Assembly (NCBI RefSeq): GCF_025141935.1
Contig: NZ_CP081120.1
Coordinates: forward strand, 310,001 to 374,000
DNA: 64,000 nucleotides
From: Sulfitobacter sp. S190
Lineage (GTDB): Bacteria; Pseudomonadota; Alphaproteobacteria; Rhodobacterales; Rhodobacteraceae
Direction: 5' to 3'
The notes beneath the pieces are model-generated. The model saw nothing but the letters and a program-made list of their open reading frames with translations. It was not told the DNA's origin and made no database searches. Position numbers and translations under genes: made by a program. Positions within the stretch are counted from its first letter, which is position 1, and the number at the start of each line of letters is the position of its first letter. Positions 26,866-35,274 of the stretch are shown here, one piece after another.

Positions 26866-27155
26866 CAGAGAAACTGAGCGAAGAAACCCGAGGGCCGCTG
26901 CTCGATCCGCTTCTGAGCAATGGCTGGAGCATGGTCGAGGATCGCGATGCGATCACTAAGACCTTCAAGTTTGACGACTTTGTTGATGCTTTCGGCTGGA
27001 TGAGCCGGGCGGCACTCTGGGCCGAGAAGTGGGACCACCACCCCGAATGGCGCAACGTTTACAACAGTGTCGAGGTGACACTGACCACACATGACGTGGA
27101 CGGGCTGAGCACGCTGGATGCAAAGCTGGCCCGGAAGCTCGACGGATTGACTTAA
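26862..27155 (+). CDS. phhB: Pterin-4a-carbinolamine dehydratase
   Basis: 97 residues containing the family signature [19 protein letters not shown] with THDVDGLS, i.e. the HHP...Y...TH..GL pattern whose histidines dehydrate 4a-hydroxytetrahydropterin. It normally recycles the pterin used by phenylalanine hydroxylase, but no phhA is visible nearby. In many bacteria the same small protein has another role in pterin or molybdopterin metabolism or in gene regulation. Follows the FemAB-like gene with an ATGA overlap. Confidence 0.92.
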   Translation: MTEKLSEETRGPLLDPLLSNGWSMVEDRDAITKTFKFDDFVDAFGWMSRAALWAEKWDHHPEWRNVYNSVEVTLTTHDVDGLSTLDAKLARKLDGLT

Positions 27156-27167
27156 CAGAGGACGACA

Positions 27168-28112
27168 ATGGAAGACATTTTGAATTTCGAGATCTGGCAG
27201 GGAAAAACTGTCGGTGACATACTGACGCTCGAGTTCCTAAGCTCGCTTGTCGGGTCGGTATTGGCCGCCATCGCGATCCTCGTCATCGGTTGGCTCTTGT
27301 CGAAATGGGTGAAGAACCGCATCATCAAACTGTCGGAGCGTCACGCGCACCTCGACGACATGCTGTTCGATTTTCTGGCATCCATCGCGCGGTATGTGAT
27401 CCTCGCCTTCACCGCGCTATTCGTGCTCAACACATTCGGGGTGCAGACAACGTCGATTGTCGCGCTCTTGGGTGCGGCGGGTCTGGCGATCGGTCTGGCT
27501 TTGCAGGGGACGCTGTCCAATGTGGCAGCGGGCGTGATGCTGATCCTGTTCCGACCGATCAAGACCGGTGACTTTGTCGAGGTTAATGACAAGATGGGCA
27601 CGGTGAAAAATGTAAGCCTTAACTTCACCGAGTTGGCCGATCTGTCGAACGTTCAGGTGATCATCCCCAACTCGGAAGTTTGGGGCAATACCATAACGAA
27701 TTATTCGACGAATGACACACGCCGCGCCGAATGGACCTTCGGCGTCGGCTACGGTGCCAATCTGAAAGACGCGGAAACGATCATTCATGACACAATCATG
27801 GCCGATCGTCGCGCCAAGTCTGATCCGGCTCCATTTATACAGGTCACGAATCTCGGCGGCAGTTCGGTCGATTTTCTGGTGCGGGTCTGGTGCGATGCGG
27901 CGGATTATTTCAGCTTCAAGGCCGATATGACACGTGCCGTCAAAGAGGCGCTGGATGAGGGCGGTGTCGATATTCCGTTCCCCACACGCACGTTGGTCAT
28001 CACCCGTGAAGATGCAGACGCCCAAGCGGACGAGCAATCGTCCGGCCAGCAGTCTTCTGACGAGACGGGTGCGCGCCGCGATATGGATGGCGGCGACGCG
28101 AAAGAGGCATAA
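27168..28112 (+). CDS. Small-conductance mechanosensitive channel (MscS family)
   Basis: 314 residues. Three N-terminal helices are followed by the pore-lining TM3 region with the glycine/alanine packing LGAAGLAIGLALQGTLSNVAAGVMLILFRP, typical of MscS. The cytoplasmic beta domain shows GDFVEVNDKMGTVKNVSLNFTEL and IPNSEVWGNTITNYS. It opens under membrane tension to release solutes during hypo-osmotic shock. The last ~35 residues (rich in Ser, Gln, Asp) are a non-conserved acidic tail. Convergent with the peroxiredoxin gene, with a hairpin between them. Confidence 0.93.
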   Translation: MEDILNFEIWQGKTVGDILTLEFLSSLVGSVLAAIAILVIGWLLSKWVKNRIIKLSERHAHLDDMLFDFLASIARYVILAFTALFVLNTFGVQTTSIVALLGAAGLAIGLALQGTLSNVAAGVMLILFRPIKTGDFVEVNDKMGTVKNVSLNFTELADLSNVQVIIPNSEVWGNTITNYSTNDTRRAEWTFGVGYGANLKDAETIIHDTIMADRRAKSDPAPFIQVTNLGGSSVDFLVRVWCDAADYFSFKADMTRAVKEALDEGGVDIPFPTRTLVITREDADAQADEQSSGQQSSDETGARRDMDGGDAKEA

Positions 28113-28132
28113 ACCTGCCTCGGAACTTGGAG

Positions 28133-28160
28133 AGGGGCGGCGTGTGACACGGCGCCCCTT
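28133..28160. terminator. Hairpin between convergent mscS and peroxiredoxin genes
   Basis: AGGGGCG (28133-28139) pairs with CGCCCCT (28153-28159), and inside it CGTGT (28141-28145) pairs with ACACG (28147-28151), so nearly the whole 27-base segment folds back on itself. Short T-rich sequence follows on the right. Probably ends the mscS transcript. Confidence 0.6.
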
Positions 28161-28166
28161 TCTGAT

Positions 28167-28658
28167 TTACGACATGCTGTCGAGCAGGCTCTCGCCGCCC
28201 GAAACTTCGCATACGCCGGGGTTCTCTTCGGCCTGAAGCAGTGAAACCTTGCCGTCTTCGACCAGCATCGCATAGCGCTTGGAGCGTGCGACCAACCCCG
28301 CGGGTGGGGCATCAAAATCCATCCCGATGGCCTTCGTAAATTCGGAGCTTGCGTCGCCCAACATCGTAATGCCTGCTTCTTGCGCGCCGGTCGCTTCGCC
28401 CCACGCCTGCATGACGAAGGGATCGTTGCACGATACGCAGATAATTTCGTCCACGCCCTTGGCCGCAAAATCGTCCTTTGTCCGTACAAAGCTCGGCATA
28501 TGGGCGGAATGGCACGTGGGGGTGAAGGCACCGGGAACGGCAAAGATCACGACCTTGCGGCCTGCTGTCTTGTCGCTCATCTTCACCTGTGCCGGTCCTT
28601 CGGCGCCCATCTCGACCAAAGTTGCGTCGGGCAGCGTATCGCCTTGAGAAATTGGCAT
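28167..28658 (-). CDS. Peroxiredoxin (Prx5/AhpC-TSA family)
   Basis: 163-residue thioredoxin-fold peroxidase. Peroxidatic Cys49 lies in VPGAFTPTCHSAHMPSF, the Prx5 motif. Further cysteines (CVSCND and GVCEVSGG near the C-terminus) may act as resolving residues. The start at 28658 is set by AAAGG seven bases upstream; a longer in-frame start at 28673 is less likely. Reduces hydroperoxides in the cytoplasm using thioredoxin or glutaredoxin. Divergent from the ferredoxin-reductase-like gene. Confidence 0.93.
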   Translation of the reverse strand: MPISQGDTLPDATLVEMGAEGPAQVKMSDKTAGRKVVIFAVPGAFTPTCHSAHMPSFVRTKDDFAAKGVDEIICVSCNDPFVMQAWGEATGAQEAGITMLGDASSEFTKAIGMDFDAPPAGLVARSKRYAMLVEDGKVSLLQAEENPGVCEVSGGESLLDSMS

Positions 28659-28745
28659 GCGGTAACCTTTCATCTGATTGTGTTTTGCCTGATGCCAGAT
28701 ATAGGGTCGCCTGACAGCGCCGACCAGCACAGACATGGAGGAAAC

Positions 28746-29954
28746 ATGCGCCATATCATCGTGATCGGAGCCGGACAGGCCGGATCGTCGTGCGTTGCCA
28801 AGCTGCGCAATGGCGGTTTCGAGGGGAATGTCACGCTCATCGGTGCCGAGACAGAGCCGCCCTATCAACGCCCTCCGCTGTCTAAGGGGTATCTGATGGG
28901 CGACATGGCACTGGAGCGTCTCTATCTGCGGCCCCGCAGTTTCTACGAAGAACACGGTATTGAATTGCGGCTGGGCACGACGGTGGATGCCATCGATACG
29001 CACGCCCGCCAGATTGCGGTCAACGGCCGCATGATGGCCTATGACGATCTGGTGCTGGCCACCGGTGCCGTGCCGCACCGTTTGCCGGACCGCATCGGCG
29101 GGTCATTGGAACGGGTATTTACCGTGCGTGATTTGGCCGATGTGGATGCAATGGCCCCGTTCTGTGCGTCCGGCGCGAAAGCATTGATCGTCGGTGGAGG
29201 CTACATCGGGCTCGAAGCGGCAGCCGTGGCGTCAAAGCTCGGCATGCAGGTGACCCTTGTCGAAATGGCAGAGCGCATCCTCAAGCGTGTGGCGAGCCCG
29301 CAGACCAGTGACTTTTTCCGCAAGCTGCATCAGGACCATGGTGTCGATCTGCGCGAGGGGGTCGGGCTCGACAGGCTTGTTGGCGATACGGTCGTTTCAG
29401 GTGCCGTGTTGACCGATGGAAGCACGCTCGACGTGGATCTGGTGATCGTGGGTGTCGGCGTTGCGCCCGCGACGCATCTTGCCAAAGCTGCCGGGATCGA
29501 GGTCGAAAACGGGATCAAAGTGGATGCGCAGGGCCGCACTTCCGCGCCCCACGTATGGGCGGCGGGCGACTGCGCCTCCTTTCCTTACGACGGTCAGCGG
29601 ATCAGGTTGGAAAGCGTACCCAACGCCATAGATCAGGCCGAAGCCGTAGCCGAAAATCTGATGGGAGCGGACAAGGCTTATGAAGCGAAGCCGTGGTTCT
29701 GGTCAGACCAGTATGACGTAAAACTGCAGATTGCGGGTCTGAATACCGGCTATGACACTGTCATCACGCGCGTGGGCGAAGGCGGCTCCGTATCCTTTTG
29801 GTACTTCGCAGGGCCACGCTTGCTGGCGGTCGATGCCGCGAACGACCCGCGCAGCTATATGATCGGCAAACGCCTCATCGAAGGGGGCAAGTCGCCCGAT
29901 CCGGATGCAATTCGTGACCCCGAGACAGACTTGAAAGCACTGTTGCGCGGATGA
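28746..29954 (+). CDS. FAD-dependent NAD(P)H:ferredoxin/rubredoxin reductase-type protein
   Basis: 402 residues with two Rossmann motifs, HIIVIGAGQAGSS for FAD and ALIVGGGYIGLEAA for NAD(P)H, and the WAAGDCASFP signature. The C-terminal reductase domain starts around residue 320 (AKPWFWSDQYDVKLQIAG). This is the rhodocoxin/putidaredoxin reductase family that passes electrons to a [2Fe-2S] ferredoxin serving a P450 or Rieske oxygenase; no such partner is nearby, so it may serve genes elsewhere. GGAGG precedes the start, and the stop overlaps rsmD by four bases. Confidence 0.9.
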   Translation: MRHIIVIGAGQAGSSCVAKLRNGGFEGNVTLIGAETEPPYQRPPLSKGYLMGDMALERLYLRPRSFYEEHGIELRLGTTVDAIDTHARQIAVNGRMMAYDDLVLATGAVPHRLPDRIGGSLERVFTVRDLADVDAMAPFCASGAKALIVGGGYIGLEAAAVASKLGMQVTLVEMAERILKRVASPQTSDFFRKLHQDHGVDLREGVGLDRLVGDTVVSGAVLTDGSTLDVDLVIVGVGVAPATHLAKAAGIEVENGIKVDAQGRTSAPHVWAAGDCASFPYDGQRIRLESVPNAIDQAEAVAENLMGADKAYEAKPWFWSDQYDVKLQIAGLNTGYDTVITRVGEGGSVSFWYFAGPRLLAVDAANDPRSYMIGKRLIEGGKSPDPDAIRDPETDLKALLRG

Positions 29955-30508
29955 GAATTATCGCGGGCAAATACCGGGGCATGGCCTTGGCGCAGGTCGG
30001 CAAAGGGGACGCGAGCGCCCATTTGCGCCCCACGTCCGACCGTGTCCGCGAAAGCCTGTTTTCCGCCCTGACGCACCGCAACGTCATTGAAGGCGCGCAG
30101 GTTCTCGACCTGTTTGCAGGGACCGGCGCGCTGGGTCTTGAGGCATTGTCGCGCGGTGCGCGCGAGGTGCTGTTCGTCGAAAACGGCCGCGTCGGCCAGC
30201 GGTTGATCGCGGAAAATATCGAAAAGCTCGGGGTAGAATCGGCAACGCGTCTGATGCGTAATGATGCGACGGGCCTGGGAGCGTGGCCATCGGCACCATT
30301 CGATCTGGTTTTTCTGGACCCGCCCTATGGCAAAGGGATGGGCCAGTCCGCACTGATATCGGCCGCTGCGGGCGGCTGGTTGACGGCGGGCGCAACCATC
30401 GTCTGGGAAGAAAGCGCGCCGATGCACGCCCCCGACGGGTTTGAACGGACAGACCGGAAAAAATATGGCGACACGCATGTCACCTTCCTGTCATGGTCAG
30501 GCACGTGA
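29951..30508 (+). CDS. rsmD: 16S rRNA (guanine(966)-N(2))-methyltransferase RsmD
   Basis: 185 residues. Opens with MRIIAGKYRG, then RPTSDRVRESLFSAL, the SAM-binding VLDLFAGTGALGLEALSRGA and the catalytic DPPYGKG motif (NPPY type) used by exocyclic-amine methyltransferases. It modifies G966 of 16S rRNA during 30S assembly. The ATG lies within the stop region of the preceding flavoprotein gene. Confidence 0.95.
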   Translation: MRIIAGKYRGMALAQVGKGDASAHLRPTSDRVRESLFSALTHRNVIEGAQVLDLFAGTGALGLEALSRGAREVLFVENGRVGQRLIAENIEKLGVESATRLMRNDATGLGAWPSAPFDLVFLDPPYGKGMGQSALISAAAGGWLTAGATIVWEESAPMHAPDGFERTDRKKYGDTHVTFLSWSGT

Positions 30509-30732
30509 TGGCAGCGTTTTGCGATTGGCCGCTTTTGTGGCACGATGGCATAATGACAGATGCAACCTGCTCCGCCCCACCGATCCCGTACCGTATTGCG
30601 ACCACGCGGCCCGAACGGCCGCCCGTGGGGATGCCCGTGTTCATCAGCGATTGCGCGACGCCGCTGGCCGGTGAAACGCTGTTGTCCCTGTTGCTGCGGC
30701 GGATGGGCGATCGCGATCTCAGGGATCAATAG
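30508..30732 (+). CDS. Small hypothetical protein after rsmD
   Basis: A 74-codon frame whose ATG overlaps the rsmD stop (TGATG) and which ends 7 bases inside the 3' end of map. It fills the otherwise empty 217-base gap exactly. The product begins MAAFCDWPLLWHDGIM, has no membrane helix or known motif, and is rich in Pro, Arg and Leu. I do not recognise it. The coupled start argues for translation; the lack of any recognisable motif argues against. Confidence 0.35.
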   Translation: MAAFCDWPLLWHDGIMTDATCSAPPIPYRIATTRPERPPVGMPVFISDCATPLAGETLLSLLLRRMGDRDLRDQ

Positions 30733-31535
30733 GTCGGGTGAAACTTGCCCGCGGGCGAGAGTGTGAAAATTTCGAACCCGTCTTCTGTCACGCCGATCGA
30801 GTGTTCAAACTGCGCAGATAGGGATTTGTCGCGGGTGACGGCTGTCCAATCATCTGAAAGCGTTTTGGTTTCGGCGCGCCCCAGATTGACCATCGGTTCA
30901 ATGGTAAAGAACATTCCGGGTTCCAATACCGCCTTGGTCCCCGGCTTTCCGTAATGCAGAACATTCGGTGGCGCGTGAAAAACGCGGCCCAGACCGTGGC
31001 CACAGAAATCGGTGACGACCGCCATCCGGTGGCTTTCGACAAACGTCTGGATTGCGTGGCCGATATCGCCAAAGGTGTTACCGGGTTTGACCGCTTCGAT
31101 CCCCAGCATGAGCGCGTCATGGGTGACCTGAATGAGCCGTTCCGATTTGCGCGACAGTTTGCCCGCCACGTACATCCGCGACGTATCTCCGAACCAGCCG
31201 TCGACAATCACGGTGACGTCAATGTTCAGGATGTCGCCGTCCTTGAGTTTCTTGTCGCTCGGTATCCCGTGACAGACCACGTGGTTGACGGAAATACAGC
31301 TGGCGTGCTGGTAGCCTTTGTACCCGATGGTCGCCGACGTCGCGCCGGCATCGTTGACCTTCTGTTCAATGATGCGGTCAATTTCGCCCGTCGTCTGTCC
31401 GGGAAAGACATGCTCGGCAATCTCGTCGAGGATGGACGCCGCCAGCTGCCCCGCCGCCAACATGCCGGCCGAGTCGGATGGATTGTGAATGCGGATGCCG
31501 TCTTTGGTGGTGCGGCCCGTGTGCAGATCGTTCAC
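30726..31535 (-). CDS. map: Methionine aminopeptidase, type I
   Basis: 269 residues, GTG start. Pita-bread fold enzyme that removes the initiator methionine from nascent proteins. The five metal ligands of type I MetAP can be placed in GDILNIDVTVIVDGWFGDTSR (two Asp), CGHGLGRVFH (His), FTIEPMV (Glu) and AQFEHSIGV (Glu); HGIPSDKKL carries the substrate-side His. It shares the strand and a 29-base gap with sfsA upstream. Confidence 0.96.
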   Translation of the reverse strand: MNDLHTGRTTKDGIRIHNPSDSAGMLAAGQLAASILDEIAEHVFPGQTTGEIDRIIEQKVNDAGATSATIGYKGYQHASCISVNHVVCHGIPSDKKLKDGDILNIDVTVIVDGWFGDTSRMYVAGKLSRKSERLIQVTHDALMLGIEAVKPGNTFGDIGHAIQTFVESHRMAVVTDFCGHGLGRVFHAPPNVLHYGKPGTKAVLEPGMFFTIEPMVNLGRAETKTLSDDWTAVTRDKSLSAQFEHSIGVTEDGFEIFTLSPAGKFHPTY

Positions 31536-31564
31536 TGCGCTCTCCGTATGGTGTTTAGGCCTGT

Positions 31565-32278
31565 TTAACCGCTGTGACGGCCAAGGACCAGAGGCCCGCC
31601 AATCACGACCTCTTCAGGACTTAATGTGGTGGCGATGCAAATTGTTTCAACGCCTGCCTCGGTCGCCGCTGCGTGGGCGCGGGCATAGGCCGGGTCGATG
31701 TCATCGGCGATGGTGACATGCGTACAGTCGGTGCGCTGCACAAGATAGAGCAGTATGGCGCGATGACCCTCCCGCGCGACTTGGGCGAGACCATTCATGT
31801 GTTTGGTGCCGCGTGCCGTGACGCTGTCGGGAAATTCGGCCTGACCCGGCGTTCGGGACAGGGTGACCGATTTCACCTCGACAAAGGCATCGGGCAGACC
31901 GTCCGCCGTCAGCAGGAAATCGATGCGGGAGTTGCTGCCGTATTTTACTTCCGGCCTGACGGTATCGTAACCGCCGAGCGCCATGATGCGGCGCTCCTGC
32001 AAGGCCTGCTTCAACACGCGGTTCGGCAAGCTGGTATCGACACCGGTGAAGTGCCCGTTCTCGTGATCCACCAAGCGCCATCCGTAGCGGAGCTTTTTGC
32101 GCGGATCATTGTTCGGCTCCAACCAGATCTTTGTTCCCGGTTCCGCCAACCCCATCATGGAACCGGGATTGGCGCAATGTGCGGTTACCTCTGTTCCGTC
32201 AGCAAGTGTGCAATCAGCAAGAAACCGTTTGTAGCGGCGGATCAGGCGAGCGGGGACAAGTGGGGTTTGAAAGCGCAT
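31565..32278 (-). CDS. sfsA: SfsA family protein (DNA/RNA nuclease-like)
   Basis: 237 residues. Typical SfsA sequence: LIRRYKRFLADCTLADGTEVTAHCANPGSMMG, KYGSNSRIDFLL, DAFVEVKSVTL and FPDSVTARGTKHMNGL. First described as a sugar-fermentation stimulation protein, it contains a restriction-endonuclease-like core (the EVK motif), and its cellular role is unsettled. Divergent from the CinA-like gene with only 45 bases between the starts, and followed by map on the same strand. Confidence 0.95.
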   Translation of the reverse strand: MRFQTPLVPARLIRRYKRFLADCTLADGTEVTAHCANPGSMMGLAEPGTKIWLEPNNDPRKKLRYGWRLVDHENGHFTGVDTSLPNRVLKQALQERRIMALGGYDTVRPEVKYGSNSRIDFLLTADGLPDAFVEVKSVTLSRTPGQAEFPDSVTARGTKHMNGLAQVAREGHRAILLYLVQRTDCTHVTIADDIDPAYARAHAAATEAGVETICIATTLSPEEVVIGGPLVLGRHSG

Positions 32279-32323
32279 GAGCGGGGCCTATACCGTGGGG
32301 AACACATGCTCAAGGAGGCAGAT

Positions 32324-33043
32324 ATGACCAACCCCAAGGCCGCGATGCTGGTGATCGGTGACGAAATCCTGTCGGGACGTACCCGGGATGCGAACATGCA
32401 TCATCTGGCAGGAAAGCTGACCGAAATCGGTGTCGATCTGGCGGAAGTGCGGGTCGTGGGCGATGACCGGGATGTCATTGTGGATGCCGTGCAGTCGTTG
32501 TCGGACCGGTACGCGACGGTTTTCACATCCGGTGGCATCGGACCCACGCATGATGACATCACCGCGGACTGTATGGCCGCTGCCTTTGGCCAGACGATTG
32601 ACGTGCGCGATGACGCCCGCGCGATCCTGCAGGCCCATTACGACAAGGCGGGAACCGAGCTGAACGCGGCGCGGCTGCGTATGGCGCGCATCCCAGAAAA
32701 GGCCGTATTGATCGAAAATCCTGTGTCGGCGGCTCCGGGTTTCACCATCGGCAATGTGCATGTGATGGCCGGGGTGCCATCGGTGTTTCAGGCGATGGTC
32801 GAATCCGTGTTGCCCGGTCTGACGGGCGGCGCACCCCTGCACAGCAAAACCTATACCGTGCACCGTGGCGAAGGCGATATCGCAGGGCCGTTGGGCCAGA
32901 TCGCGCAAGAGCGCCCGGAGCTTTCGATCGGAAGCTATCCTTTTCAGCGCGACGGGCGTTATGGCTCCAACATCGTCGTGCGCGGGACCGATGAGACGGT
33001 GATCGCCGCCGCAATTGCCGATTTGCAGACCGCCTTGGGATGA
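32324..33043 (+). CDS. Molybdopterin-binding domain protein, CinA N-terminal type
   Basis: 239 residues starting at ATG 32324, just after AAGGAGG; the frame extends upstream but that part lies inside sfsA. It has the MoCF fold: AMLVIGDEILSGRTRDANM, then FTSGGIGPTHDDIT and AAPGFTIGNVHVMAGVPSVFQAM. This is the COG1058 half of CinA; the C-terminal NMN deamidase half is missing, as is normal for the alphaproteobacterial short form. Likely role: hydrolysis of ADP-ribose-like pyrophosphates (CinA-type) rather than molybdenum cofactor synthesis. The stop overlaps the next gene (ATGA). Confidence 0.88.
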   Translation: MTNPKAAMLVIGDEILSGRTRDANMHHLAGKLTEIGVDLAEVRVVGDDRDVIVDAVQSLSDRYATVFTSGGIGPTHDDITADCMAAAFGQTIDVRDDARAILQAHYDKAGTELNAARLRMARIPEKAVLIENPVSAAPGFTIGNVHVMAGVPSVFQAMVESVLPGLTGGAPLHSKTYTVHRGEGDIAGPLGQIAQERPELSIGSYPFQRDGRYGSNIVVRGTDETVIAAAIADLQTALG

Positions 33044-33750
33044 ATGATCTGGCGCGCCTTTACCGGGTGATCGAGGCCACATGGCCGCCCGCACGCGTAT
33101 GGCGTGAGGCGGGTTTCGATTTGCGCGACGGGGATGGGGGCGGAAAACGCGTGTCGGCGGCGACCGCGGTAGATGCTCCCGACATTGACGCTGCCGAAAC
33201 AGCGATGCTGGAGCGGGGTCAGCGCCCGTTGTTCATGATCCGCGCGGGAGAGGACGCTCTGGATAGTGCGTTGGCCGAACGGGGGTACGCGCGGATAGAC
33301 GAAGTCATTCTTTATGCCCGGGATTGCGCAGGTCTGACCGAAAAACCGATGCCCCCCGTGACATGTTTCACGATCTGGGAGCCCTTGGCGATCATGCAGG
33401 AAATCTGGGCCCAAGGGGGTGTGGGTCGCGCGCGGTTGCGGGTCATGGGGCGGGCAGCGGTCAAGACCGCAATCCTCGCGCGGTGGAACGAGAAGCCGGC
33501 AGGTGTTGCTTTTGCGGCCATCGCCGAAGGCATCTGCATGGTCCATGCCGTCGAGGTCCTGGCCCACCAACGCCGACAGGGGGTCGCGGACTGGATCATG
33601 CGGGCGGCGGCCTTTTGGGCGCGGGACCACGGGGCAGAACGGCTTGCGGTTTTATGCGTGGCCGACAACAAAGCGGCAAATGCGCTCTATACCAAGCTGG
33701 GCTTTGCCGAGGTCGGGCGTTACCATTACCGCCAATACCCTGATGAATGA
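33040..33750 (+). CDS. GNAT-family N-acetyltransferase
   Basis: 236 residues. An unrelated N-terminal half precedes a GNAT domain at about residues 130-230, with the acetyl-CoA loop HAVEVLAHQRRQGVADWIMRAAAFW and the C-terminal ADNKAANALYTKLGFAEVGRYHYRQ. The acceptor is unknown. It overlaps the CinA-like gene by four bases and lies directly before the AhpD-like gene. Confidence 0.87.
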   Translation: MNDLARLYRVIEATWPPARVWREAGFDLRDGDGGGKRVSAATAVDAPDIDAAETAMLERGQRPLFMIRAGEDALDSALAERGYARIDEVILYARDCAGLTEKPMPPVTCFTIWEPLAIMQEIWAQGGVGRARLRVMGRAAVKTAILARWNEKPAGVAFAAIAEGICMVHAVEVLAHQRRQGVADWIMRAAAFWARDHGAERLAVLCVADNKAANALYTKLGFAEVGRYHYRQYPDE

Positions 33751-33757
33751 GGACCTT

Positions 33758-34327
33758 ATGGCCACTGAACAGCCGACCGCCCTGGATTTGCCGATGGTTG
33801 ATCCATTACCTGCTCCGACCCGAAAATACTTCGATGTGTGCACGGACAAACTGGGCATGGTGCCCAATGTCCTGCAGGCCTATGCCTTTGACATCGACAA
33901 GCTCAATACATTCACGGCGATGTACAATGATTTGATGCTGGGTGACAGCAATCTGACCAAGCTCGAGCGTGAAATGATCGCGGTGGTGGTGTCGGCTGTT
34001 AACCGGTGTTTCTATTGTCTGACCGCGCATGGGGCCGCTGTGCGTGATCTTTCCGGCGATCCGGTTTTGGGCGAGACGCTCGTGATGAACTATCGGGTTG
34101 CACGCCTCGAGCCGCGCGTGCGCGCGATGCTCGATTTTGCGGTCAAGCTGACAGAAGCGTGCGAAACGATCGAGGAAAAGGATCGCGAAGATCTGCGTGC
34201 GCACGGGTTTAGCGACCGCGACATCTGGGACATCGCGAGCGTTGCGGGGTTCTTCAACATGACGAACCGTGTCGCATCGGCAAGCGACATGCGCCCGAAT
34301 GATGATTACCACGCACAGGCGCGATGA
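33758..34327 (+). CDS. AhpD-like peroxidase-related protein
   Basis: 189-residue carboxymuconolactone-decarboxylase-fold protein. The AhpD active-site pattern is present in AVNRCFYCLTAHGAAV (Cys-x-x-Cys followed by His), which in AhpD reduces a peroxiredoxin partner. The start at 33758 is preferred to 33743 because GAGGA sits just ahead of it. The C-terminal FSDRDIWDIASVAGFFNMTNRVA block matches the uncharacterised peroxidase-related family. The stop overlaps the OmpA gene by four bases. Confidence 0.88.
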   Translation: MATEQPTALDLPMVDPLPAPTRKYFDVCTDKLGMVPNVLQAYAFDIDKLNTFTAMYNDLMLGDSNLTKLEREMIAVVVSAVNRCFYCLTAHGAAVRDLSGDPVLGETLVMNYRVARLEPRVRAMLDFAVKLTEACETIEEKDREDLRAHGFSDRDIWDIASVAGFFNMTNRVASASDMRPNDDYHAQAR

Positions 34328-35274
34328 TCCGTACCTGCGCCCTTGTGCTGGGCCTGTCCGTCTTGGGCGGGCAGGCGGTAGCGCTGGAGTTGTCCCTGCC
34401 TGCGTCCGCGCAGGTTACAGCGCAGCGCAATACCGAGCTCGACCGTTATGCCGCGCCCATTGGCGTATTTGCCGCGTCCCGCGTGCCGGAAGTCACGTTG
34501 GACGGCGCAGTGCGGCGCAGCGCATGGCGTATCGTTTCGCCCGGGTTGACACCGCTTCAGGTCATTGGGCCGCTGCGCCAGCAGCTTGAACAGAGCGATT
34601 ACAGAATTGTGCTGGATTGCGGTGCGCTGGATTGCGGCGGATACGATTTCCGGTTCGCGACCGAAGTGCTTCCCGGTCCGAACATGTACGTCAACATCCG
34701 CAACTACCACTTCATCACGGCGTTGCGCGGGCCGTCAGACGCGCCCGTGGCTGCCATCACCGTGCTGGCGTCGACCACACGCGGGTCAGCGTATGTCCAG
34801 ATCATCGAGGCCGGGCAGTTGGGAGAGGAGGCCGTCATTACGCCCTCGCGTGATGTACCGGCCCCTGTGGCAGAGCCAGCCGTTCCCGCTTTGTCCGCGG
34901 GTGATCTGCAGTCGGTTCTGTTTCGCGACGGGCACGTTGTGCTGCAGGGTTTGGAGTTTGACACCGGCGTGTCGCAACTGGGCGATGGGCCCTTCGATGC
35001 GTTGCAGAAACTGGCCGACGCGTTGGCCGCGCGACCCGAACAGCGCATCGCATTGGTCGGTCATACCGACGATCAGGGGAGTCTTGACGCAAATATAGCG
35101 ATTTCGCGGGATCGGGCCCGTTCCGTGCGTCAGCGCTTGATCGAAAAATTCGGCATTGCGGCCAGCCGCATCGAAGCGCAGGGCATGGGCTACCTTTCAC
35201 CGGTGGCATCGAACCTGACGCAAACGGGCCGCGAGGCAAACCGCCGTGTCGAGGCGGTCCTTTTGTCAGAGTGA
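34324..35274 (+). CDS. OmpA-family envelope protein
   Basis: 316 residues. Signal peptide ending near VALEL (~20), an N-terminal domain of unknown fold (~25-190) and a C-terminal OmpA-like peptidoglycan-binding domain: FDTGVSQLGDGPFDALQKLADAL, LVGHTDDQGSLDANIAISRDRA and the NRRVEAVLL end. It is expected in the periplasm, holding on to peptidoglycan. It is the last member of a tightly overlapping cinA-GNAT-ahpD-ompA run and overlaps the convergent kinase gene by 9 bases. Confidence 0.9.
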   Translation: MIRTCALVLGLSVLGGQAVALELSLPASAQVTAQRNTELDRYAAPIGVFAASRVPEVTLDGAVRRSAWRIVSPGLTPLQVIGPLRQQLEQSDYRIVLDCGALDCGGYDFRFATEVLPGPNMYVNIRNYHFITALRGPSDAPVAAITVLASTTRGSAYVQIIEAGQLGEEAVITPSRDVPAPVAEPAVPALSAGDLQSVLFRDGHVVLQGLEFDTGVSQLGDGPFDALQKLADALAARPEQRIALVGHTDDQGSLDANIAISRDRARSVRQRLIEKFGIAASRIEAQGMGYLSPVASNLTQTGREANRRVEAVLLSE

